A program made the translations under genes and the position numbers. The notes below the pieces were generated by a model. It saw nothing but the letters and a program-made list of their open reading frames with translations, had not been told where the DNA came from and searched no databases. DNA of 6,165 bases from Thermoleophilia bacterium (lineage in GTDB: Bacteria > Actinomycetota > Thermoleophilia > Miltoncostaeales > Miltoncostaeaceae): positions 1 through 6,165 of the forward strand of contig JAOTZF010000113.1 of the NCBI GenBank assembly GCA_029861485.1, read 5' to 3'. Below are positions 1 through 6,165 of the stretch, one piece after another. Within the stretch, counting starts at the first letter, position 1. Each line of letters begins with the position of its first letter.

Positions 1-2237
<2,237 letters not shown>

Positions 2238-2295
2238 CTCGGACCGCGACAGCCTGGGCCCCGGCCTCGCCGCCGTCCATGAGCGTTTCGATGAG

Positions 2296-2323
2296 CTCCG
2301 CGCCACGCTCGAGTTTCGCGGAG
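2296..2323. terminator. Candidate hairpin between convergent genes
   Basis: CTCCGCG at 2296-2302 is the exact reverse complement of CGCGGAG at 2317-2323, with a 14-base loop. It sits in the 117-base gap between the carboxylase stop (2237) and the stop of the convergent propeller gene (2355), where a bidirectional terminator would be expected. There is no clear T-run on either side, the loop is long and the region is G+C-rich, so a chance repeat is quite possible. Nothing else recognisable lies in this gap. Confidence 0.25.
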
Positions 2324-2354
2324 GGTCAGGGCATCGCCGAGCGACGCCGCCGAT

Positions 2355-3350
2355 TCAGGCCGGCTTCGTGTATGAGGAGTGCAGCCGGCAGTGGGCGCGC
2401 ATGTGGGCGTGAGCCTTGGCGCGCGAGCGGCCGACCCGGACCTTGACCAGCGCCGGCTCGTCCCGGTCGGCGAAGTCGAAGTTGGTGATGAGCAGCGACC
2501 GACGGTCCTTGCCGCGGCCAAACGCCAGGCTGGCGGGGAAGGCCAGGCCCTCATCGACGACGGTGCGCACGCGGTGCCCCTTGGGCGAGATCACTACCAG
2601 CGCGTCGCGCGCGTTGGCCGCGACGTACAGGCGCCCGCGCCGGTCGAACAGGATGCCGTCGGCGCCCGCGAGCTGCTCATCCCGGGCGTACGTGGCGATG
2701 TCGCCTGCCTCGCCGTCCTTGCCGATCGCGATCCGCGCGACGAGATTCTTCTGGGTGTTGGCGACATACAGCGATCCGCGGCGTACCTCGAGCCCGTTGG
2801 CCCCGATCATGAACTCGGGGTCGGTGCCCTCGAGCAGGCGGTCCTGGGCCCAGATCCGGGGCGCCTGGCCAGGGTCGAGAGCCCAGACCGCGCCGCCAAA
2901 GCTGTCAGAGACGTAGGTGCGGCCCCACGCGCCAAAGGCGAAGGCGTTGGGCAGAGTGGTCGGGGACAAGGCGGCGATCCGCTCGGCCTTCCCGCCAGGC
3001 GTGATGCGCCAGACACCGTGGGTGGCCGTCTCGAAGGAGGCCAGTGCGGCCCAAAGGTTGCCGGAGCGATCGAAGCGGATGCCGGTCAGCAGCCCGCCGC
3101 TCTCGCCGACCGGGAGCTGAGCGAACAGCGAGCGCTCACCATGCTTGTCGATCCTCACGATCTGACCGAGAGGGGCCAGGGTGACGTAGCGGTTGCCGGC
3201 GCGATCGACGGCCACGCCCTCTGGTAGCTCGCCCGCGGCGGCGTCAAACGCCACGACGGTCTCCACAGGGCCCACCCGCTGCGCGGCGCTCGCCAATGGT
3301 ATGGCGGTGAGCGCGGCCGCGATGGCGATCGGGATCAGGCTGCGGCGCAT
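2355..3350 (-). CDS. Exported SMP-30/gluconolactonase-like six-bladed beta-propeller protein
   Basis: 331 residues from the ATG at 3350. The frame extends to a GTG at 3380, but the ATG has AGGAG six bases upstream and places a signal peptide exactly at the N terminus, so it is preferred. The signal peptide has MRRS, then a hydrophobic stretch to residue 20 and a probable cut after the A-S-A at 20-22, so the protein should be exported. Six repeats about 45-50 residues apart follow, near 43 (PEGVAVD), 89 (TGIRFD), 134 (PNAFAF), 184 (ANGLEV), 231 (DGILFD) and 272 (PASLAF). Each is followed by a G-x-(L/T)YV or LW strand, which is the SMP-30/NHL-type propeller pattern. E44, N185 and D231 fall where SMP-30 lactonases bind their divalent metal, so lactonase or related hydrolase activity is possible, though many family members have no known substrate. 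The last 25 residues are basic and His-rich (HAHMRAHCRLH) and lie beyond the propeller. It is convergent with the carboxylase and divergent from E1-alpha. Confidence 0.85.
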   Translation of the reverse strand: MRRSLIPIAIAAALTAIPLASAAQRVGPVETVVAFDAAAGELPEGVAVDRAGNRYVTLAPLGQIVRIDKHGERSLFAQLPVGESGGLLTGIRFDRSGNLWAALASFETATHGVWRITPGGKAERIAALSPTTLPNAFAFGAWGRTYVSDSFGGAVWALDPGQAPRIWAQDRLLEGTDPEFMIGANGLEVRRGSLYVANTQKNLVARIAIGKDGEAGDIATYARDEQLAGADGILFDRRGRLYVAANARDALVVISPKGHRVRTVVDEGLAFPASLAFGRGKDRRSLLITNFDFADRDEPALVKVRVGRSRAKAHAHMRAHCRLHSSYTKPA

Positions 3351-3356
3351 GGGGGT

Positions 3357-3361
3357 CTCCT
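3357..3361 (-). promoter_or_regulatory. Ribosome binding site that decides the propeller start
   Basis: On the minus strand AGGAG is followed by six bases (ACCCCC) and then the ATG at 3350. The alternative in-frame GTG at 3380 has no comparable purine-rich site, and using it would put ten polar residues ahead of the signal peptide. Confidence 0.7.
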
Positions 3362-3464
3362 CGCTCTGGGACTGCCCCACCGACCCAATCGTCGCAGCCA
3401 GGGGATTGCAAGTCCTTGGGTAGTCACTCCATCCGGCAGGGGCGGTCGACTGGTCGCTCTGGAT

Positions 3465-3490
3465 GCTGCGCCGGGACCACCGGCAGCAGC
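3465..3490. repeat. Hairpin, 10 bp with one bulge
   Basis: GCTGCGCCGG (3465-3474) pairs with CCGGC-A-GCAGC (3480-3490) around a five-base loop, with only A3485 unpaired. A weaker 5-bp hairpin, CGCTG/CAGCG (3491-3495 with 3505-3509), follows directly. It could be an RNA leader element or the 3' end of a short transcript. No T-run follows. Confidence 0.4.
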
Positions 3491-3517
3491 CGCTGGGCGA
3501 CTGGCAGCGCTCGCCGA

Positions 3518-3582
3518 CGGTGATCGCTGGACGGTCGGCTGCTGCTGAGCGGTGGACCCGCCAGCCGGACGGACGATCACCG
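3518..3582. repeat. 9-bp perfect inverted repeat enclosing a second hairpin
   Basis: CGGTGATCG at 3518-3526 is the exact reverse complement of CGATCACCG at 3574-3582. Nested inside, CGGCTG (3536-3541) pairs with CAGCCG (3562-3567), and GCGG (3549-3552) pairs with CCGC (3558-3561), giving one long bulged stem. A third, near-identical copy, CGGTTGATCG, lies at 3643-3652. It could be paired operator sites for a transcription factor or a nested RNA structure in the E1-alpha leader. Confidence 0.45.
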
Positions 3583-3694
3583 GAACCGCCAAAATTGCAT
3601 GAGCGGGAGCCACCCGACGGGGGGAAAGCCGAACGGCGCCCACGGTTGATCGCGGATTCGTGCGCCCATCGCCCGGCCGTACTGTCGTTGCACC

Positions 3695-3726
3695 CGGCGG
3701 GAAGGGCCGCCGTGCCTCGCAGAGGC
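3695..3726 (+). repeat. Two adjacent hairpins in the E1-alpha leader
   Basis: CGGCGG (3695-3700) pairs with CCGCCG (3707-3712) around a six-base loop. One base later GCCTC (3714-3718) pairs with GAGGC (3722-3726) around GCA. Both stems are perfect and end about 50 bases before the E1-alpha Shine-Dalgarno. A role in leader stability or attenuation is possible, but short G+C stems like these also arise by chance here. Confidence 0.3.
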
Positions 3727-3777
3727 GTCGCGATGGCGCAGGAGAGCCCGGCCGACCTCGATCCGTCATCTCAGAAC

Positions 3778-3782
3778 GGAGG
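3778..3782 (+). promoter_or_regulatory. Strong Shine-Dalgarno for E1-alpha
   Basis: GGAGG with eight bases to the ATG at 3791. It fixes the start and argues against the overlapping frame with an ATG at 3733, which has a different reading frame and no family resemblance. Confidence 0.75.
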
Positions 3783-3790
3783 GTGGGGAG

Positions 3791-4774
3791 ATGATCGACG
3801 AAGACACGCAGCGGGAGCTGCTGCGCCAGATGATTCGCGCGCGCGTGTTCGAGGAGGCGATGGCCGAGGTCTACATGGAGGGGAAGACCCCGGCCTTTGA
3901 CATCGCGGCCGGCCCGGTGCCCGGCGAGATGCACCTTGCCGCTGGGCAGGAACCGGTTGCCGCAGGCGTGTGCGCGAACCTGCGTCCCGGTGACGCGGTC
4001 ACCGCTACTCACCGTCCGCATCACATCGCCCTGGCGCACGGAATGGACATGAAGAAGATGACCGCCGAGATCTTCGGCAAGGAAACCGGCCTGGGGCATG
4101 GCAAGGGCGGCCACATGCACCTGTTCGACCCCGAGACTCACTTCGGCTGCAGCGGCATCGTCGCCGAGGGGATGCCGACTGCCGTTGGCCAGGCGCTGGC
4201 GTTCAAGAAGCAGGGCAAAGGCAACGTCGCAGTGGCATTTTTCGGAGAGGGCGCGGCGAACCAGGGGGCGTTCCACGAGTCGCTCAACCTGGCCGCACTT
4301 TGGAAGCTGCCGGTGATCTTCGTCTGTGAAGACAACGCCTGGGCCATCAGCGTGCCAAAGGACGCCGCTACCGCGATCGGGAACAACAGCGATCGCGCCG
4401 CGGCATATGGCATTCCGGGCGCCTTGGTATCCGACAACGACGTCACCGAGGTGTACGAGACCGCTGCCGTCGCCCTGGAGCGCGCGCGCGCGGGCGAGGG
4501 ACCCTCCCTGATCGAGGTCAAGACCGACCGGCTGCTCGGGCACTTTCAGGGCGACGCCCAGCTCTATCGCACGCAAGAGCAGATAGAGGAGCTCGAGCAG
4601 CGGGACGCCATCCGGCGCTACGAGCAGGCGCTCGTAGAGTCCGAGGTGCTCGATAGCGCTGAGGCGCTCGAGATCTGGAACCGCGCCCGCGCGGAGGTCG
4701 AGGAGGCAATCGAGTTTGCCCGTTCCAGCCCGTACCCGGCTCCGGAGAGCGCGCTCACCGGTGTCTTTGCCTAG
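3791..4774 (+). CDS. 2-oxoacid dehydrogenase complex E1 component, alpha subunit (PdhA/AcoA-like, thiamine-diphosphate dependent)
   Basis: 327 residues, the usual length for bacterial AcoA/PdhA-type E1-alpha. With E1-beta it decarboxylates a 2-oxoacid (or cleaves acetoin) on thiamine diphosphate and passes the acyl group to the lipoyl arm of E2. Visible motifs: GEMHLAAGQEPVAAG (45-59), HRPHHIALAHG (74-84), FGKETGLGHGKGGHMHLFD (95-113), the cofactor/Mg motif GEGAANQGAFHESLN (152-166) ending in CEDNAWAIS (179-187), and the active-site loop GHFQGDAQLYR (250-260). The family motif is normally GDG...NN; here it is GEG...DN. The spacing from residue 153 to N182 is 29, as in human E1-alpha, so the second, metal-binding Asn is kept and the usual metal-binding Asp is Glu. 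The start is set by GGAGG at 3778. It is followed 15 bases later by E1-beta, so the two are surely co-transcribed. The pyruvate, acetoin or branched-chain substrate cannot be told from sequence alone, so no symbol is given. Confidence 0.93.
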   Translation: MIDEDTQRELLRQMIRARVFEEAMAEVYMEGKTPAFDIAAGPVPGEMHLAAGQEPVAAGVCANLRPGDAVTATHRPHHIALAHGMDMKKMTAEIFGKETGLGHGKGGHMHLFDPETHFGCSGIVAEGMPTAVGQALAFKKQGKGNVAVAFFGEGAANQGAFHESLNLAALWKLPVIFVCEDNAWAISVPKDAATAIGNNSDRAAAYGIPGALVSDNDVTEVYETAAVALERARAGEGPSLIEVKTDRLLGHFQGDAQLYRTQEQIEELEQRDAIRRYEQALVESEVLDSAEALEIWNRARAEVEEAIEFARSSPYPAPESALTGVFA

Positions 4775-4775
4775 C

Positions 4776-4782
4776 GAAGGGA
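4776..4782 (+). promoter_or_regulatory. Shine-Dalgarno for E1-beta
   Basis: GAAGGGA lies just after the E1-alpha stop (TAG 4772-4774), seven bases before the ATG at 4790. It supports this start over the next in-frame Met at residue 19. Confidence 0.6.
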
Positions 4783-4789
4783 TCCAACG

Positions 4790-5821
4790 ATGACGACAGC
4801 AGAGACAGGAAGCGAAACCCGTCTGCTCACCACATCCAAGGCCATGGTGGAGGCGATTGCCCAAGAGATGGAGCGCGATCCTTCGGTCTTCCTCATGGGG
4901 GAGGACGTCGGCGTCTACGGAGGCATCTTCAGTTCAACTGAGGGCCTTCTGGAGCGGTTTGGTCCAGAGCGAATCATGGATACGCCGATCTCGGAGACCG
5001 GCTTTATCGGTGCCGCGGTGGGCGCGGCCATCGAGGGCATGCGGCCGATCGCCGAGCTGATGTTCGTCGACTTCTTCGGCGTATGCATGGACCAGATCTA
5101 CAACCACATGGCCAAGATCCACTACGAGTCCGGCGGGAACCTCAATGTGCCCATGGTCATCACGACCGCCATGGGTGGCGGCTACAGCGACGGCGCCCAG
5201 CACTCGCAGACCCTGTATGGGACCTTCGCGCACCTGCCCGGTATGAAGATCGTGATCCCATCGAACCCGTACGACGCCAAGGGGTTGATGACCGCCGCCA
5301 TCCAAGACGACAACCCGGTGCTCTACTTCTTCCACAAGGGCATCATGGGCCTGGGCTGGATGACGCCCAATCCACGGGCGACCGATCACGTGCCCGAGGC
5401 TCCCTACGTCGTCGAGATCGGCAAGGCGGACGTCAAGCGGTCGGGAAGCGATGTGACGATCGTGACCGTGTCCTTGATGGTGCACCGGGCGCTGGACGCA
5501 GCCGAGGCCCTCGCCAAGGACGGCATCGATGCCGAGGTGCTCGATCTCCGCAGCCTCGTGCCGCTCGACCGCGAGGCGATCGTGGATTCGGTCACCCGGA
5601 CCGGTCGCCTACTGGTCGTCGACGAGGACTACCAGAGCTTCGGCATGAGCGGCGAGGTGATCACGACCGCTATCGAAGGGGCCTTCGACTACCTCGATGC
5701 CCCGCCAAGACGACTGGCCTACCCGGACGTGCCGATTCCCTACAGCAACCCCCTCGAGCAGTTCTGTCTGCCGAATGCCGAGTCGATCGCGGCTGTGGCT
5801 CGCGAGCTGGTGAACGCCTAG
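4790..5821 (+). CDS. 2-oxoacid dehydrogenase complex E1 component, beta subunit (PdhB/AcoB-like)
   Basis: 343 residues, slightly longer than the common 320-330 because of a short polar N-terminal extension. It is the partner of the upstream E1-alpha in the alpha2beta2 enzyme. The pyrimidine-binding transketolase domain covers about 11-190, with FLMGEDVGVYGG (34-45), the catalytic-Glu motif ISETGFIGAAVGAA (67-80), FFGVCMDQIYNH (95-106) and GYSDGAQHSQ (131-140), whose H138 matches the family's conserved active-site His. The transketolase C-terminal domain covers about 208-335, with DVTIVTVSLMVHRALDAAE (221-239), VLDLRSLVPLD (250-260), VDEDYQSFGMSGEV (277-290) and the closing DVPIPYSNPLEQFCLPN (313-329). 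At 179-186 it reads YFFHKGIM, where pyruvate-type E1-beta often has an E-H-K-x-L-Y stretch; this may reflect substrate or subfamily. It is co-transcribed with E1-alpha. Confidence 0.94.
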   Translation: MTTAETGSETRLLTTSKAMVEAIAQEMERDPSVFLMGEDVGVYGGIFSSTEGLLERFGPERIMDTPISETGFIGAAVGAAIEGMRPIAELMFVDFFGVCMDQIYNHMAKIHYESGGNLNVPMVITTAMGGGYSDGAQHSQTLYGTFAHLPGMKIVIPSNPYDAKGLMTAAIQDDNPVLYFFHKGIMGLGWMTPNPRATDHVPEAPYVVEIGKADVKRSGSDVTIVTVSLMVHRALDAAEALAKDGIDAEVLDLRSLVPLDREAIVDSVTRTGRLLVVDEDYQSFGMSGEVITTAIEGAFDYLDAPPRRLAYPDVPIPYSNPLEQFCLPNAESIAAVARELVNA

Positions 5822-5828
5822 CCGAATC

Positions 5829-5855
5829 GGGGCCGGGGTTCCCTCACCCGGCCCC
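5829..5855 (+). terminator. Intercistronic hairpin between E1-beta and E2
   Basis: GGGGCCGGG (5829-5837) and CCCGGCCCC (5847-5855) form a perfect 9-bp all-G/C stem with a nine-base loop, starting eight bases after the E1-beta stop. No T-run follows, and the next gene clearly belongs to the same complex. An mRNA-stabilising or processing element, or a partial attenuator lowering E2 relative to E1, seems likelier than a full terminator. Confidence 0.5.
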
Positions 5856-5868
5856 TCGCTGACCAGCT

Positions 5869-5872
5869 GGAG
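5869..5872 (+). promoter_or_regulatory. Shine-Dalgarno for E2
   Basis: GGAG six bases before the ATG at 5879. It lies downstream of the 5829-5855 hairpin and is not sequestered by it. Confidence 0.6.
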
Positions 5873-5878
5873 CGCCGG

Positions 5879-6165
5879 ATGTCTCACGAGATCAAGATGC
5901 CGCGATTGGACGACGAGGTGGACGAGGGCGTCCTCGTCACCTGGTTCGTGACGCCCGGTCAGCAGGTGCACACAGGCCAGCGGATCGCAGAGTTGCAGGT
6001 CGAGAAGGTGAGCAGCGAACTCGAGGCAACGGTTGACGGGCGCCTCGTCGAGCTCCGTGTCGAGCCAGGTGAGGTCGTTCAGTTCGGCGAGGTCATTGCG
6101 GTGATGGACGATGGCCCGGTTGAGGCGGTTGAGCTGGGCACGGCGCCTGCTCCCGGCGAGGATGT
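5879..6165 (+). CDS. Lipoyl-domain protein, probable 2-oxoacid dehydrogenase E2 acyltransferase, N-terminal part; 3' truncated by window
   Basis: 95 complete codons are visible before the window ends, with no stop. Residues 3-76 form a biotinyl/lipoyl domain, with EIKMPRLDDEVDEGVLVTW (4-22), PGQQV (26-30), the modified-lysine motif LQVEKVSSELEA (39-50) with K43 at the hairpin tip, and VEPGEVVQFGEVIAVMD (59-75). From about 76 an Ala/Pro/Glu-rich stretch begins, like the linkers after E2 lipoyl domains. Position after E1-alpha and E1-beta makes it the dihydrolipoamide acyltransferase that accepts the acyl group on lipoyl-K43 and transfers it to CoA. Only the lipoyl part is seen, so a free-standing lipoyl carrier cannot be excluded. 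The lysine context is VEKVSS rather than the frequent (E)TDKA. The start is set by GGAG at 5869. E3 would be expected downstream or elsewhere. Confidence 0.88.
   Translation, partial: MSHEIKMPRLDDEVDEGVLVTWFVTPGQQVHTGQRIAELQVEKVSSELEATVDGRLVELRVEPGEVVQFGEVIAVMDDGPVEAVELGTAPAPGED

Larger units (their letters stand above)
3351..3777. promoter_or_regulatory. Divergent intergenic region with promoters for propeller and E1-alpha genes
   Basis: No convincing gene lies in these roughly 430 bases; the open frames crossing them look like G+C-driven shadows. Because the flanking genes diverge, both promoters should be here. I could not assign a good -35/-10 pair. The best plus-strand -10 is TACTGT at 3680-3685, with a poor TTCGTG at 3657-3662 seventeen bases upstream. 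The region is rich in inverted repeats (3465-3490, 3491-3509, 3518-3582, 3536-3567, 3574-3652, 3695-3712 and 3714-3726). These suggest regulator operators or a structured 5' leader for the E1-alpha transcript. It matches no riboswitch consensus I know. Confidence 0.5.

Noticed and set aside
3502..3516. Sigma-54 type promoter at TGGCAGCGCTCGCCG
   Set aside because: The -24 half is fair, but the -12 half lacks the TTGC core at the right spacing.
3600..3650. Glycine, cobalamin or c-di-AMP riboswitch, suggested by GCGGGAG, GGGGGGAAAGCC and GCCGAACGGC
   Set aside because: Only fragments agree. The other conserved blocks of those riboswitches (such as the glycine CTCTCAGGC block) are absent.
3463..3900. 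Open plus frame through the intergenic region into E1-alpha (also from an ATG at 3733)
   Set aside because: It is out of frame with E1-alpha, of biased composition and without family resemblance; GGAGG at 3778 fits the E1-alpha ATG.
3335..4864. 509-codon open frame on the minus strand, opposite E1-alpha and the intergenic region
   Set aside because: It lies antisense to a certain gene, has low-complexity composition and no recognisable motif, and long antisense frames are expected in sequence with G/C third positions.

Overview
This is a G+C-rich bacterial window (about two-thirds G+C by eye, third codon positions mostly G or C). It holds five protein genes, two of them cut by the window edges. 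High G+C, GGAG-type ribosome sites, a single-chain biotin-dependent carboxylase and a 2-oxoacid dehydrogenase gene set with separate E1-alpha and E1-beta suggest an actinobacterium, perhaps an environmental Thermoleophilia-like lineage. That placement is inference from style; no marker gene is present.

Layout. (1) From the left edge to 2237 (+): the C-terminal part of a very large multidomain acyl-CoA carboxylase, with the end of a central domain followed by a complete two-lobed carboxyltransferase, similar in order to eukaryotic acetyl-CoA carboxylase. The frame is open at the edge, so the ATG at 18 is internal and not the start. (2) 2238-2354: a convergent gap of 117 bases with one modest hairpin. 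(3) 2355-3350 (-): a secreted six-bladed beta-propeller of the SMP-30/gluconolactonase type. (4) 3351-3790: a 440-base divergent intergenic region with an unusual number of inverted repeats, including three copies of a CGGT(T)GATCG element. (5) 3791-4774, 4790-5821 and 5879 to the right edge (+): E1-alpha, E1-beta and the lipoyl-domain start of the E2 subunit of a 2-oxoacid dehydrogenase complex (pyruvate, acetoin or branched-chain type). All three genes have their own Shine-Dalgarno sequences. A 9-bp perfect hairpin lies between E1-beta and E2.

How they fit together. E1-alpha and E1-beta form the thiamine-diphosphate decarboxylase, which passes the acyl group to the lipoyl lysine of E2 to make acyl-CoA. 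The carboxylase would carboxylate an acyl-CoA such as acetyl- or propionyl-CoA. A shared acyl-CoA pool is plausible, but the two loci are separated by a gene on the opposite strand and are not one transcript. The propeller protein is exported and probably unrelated.

I see no mobile element, CRISPR array, tRNA or rRNA, and no clear sign of an undescribed system. The least explained stretch is the structured 3351-3790 intergenic region.
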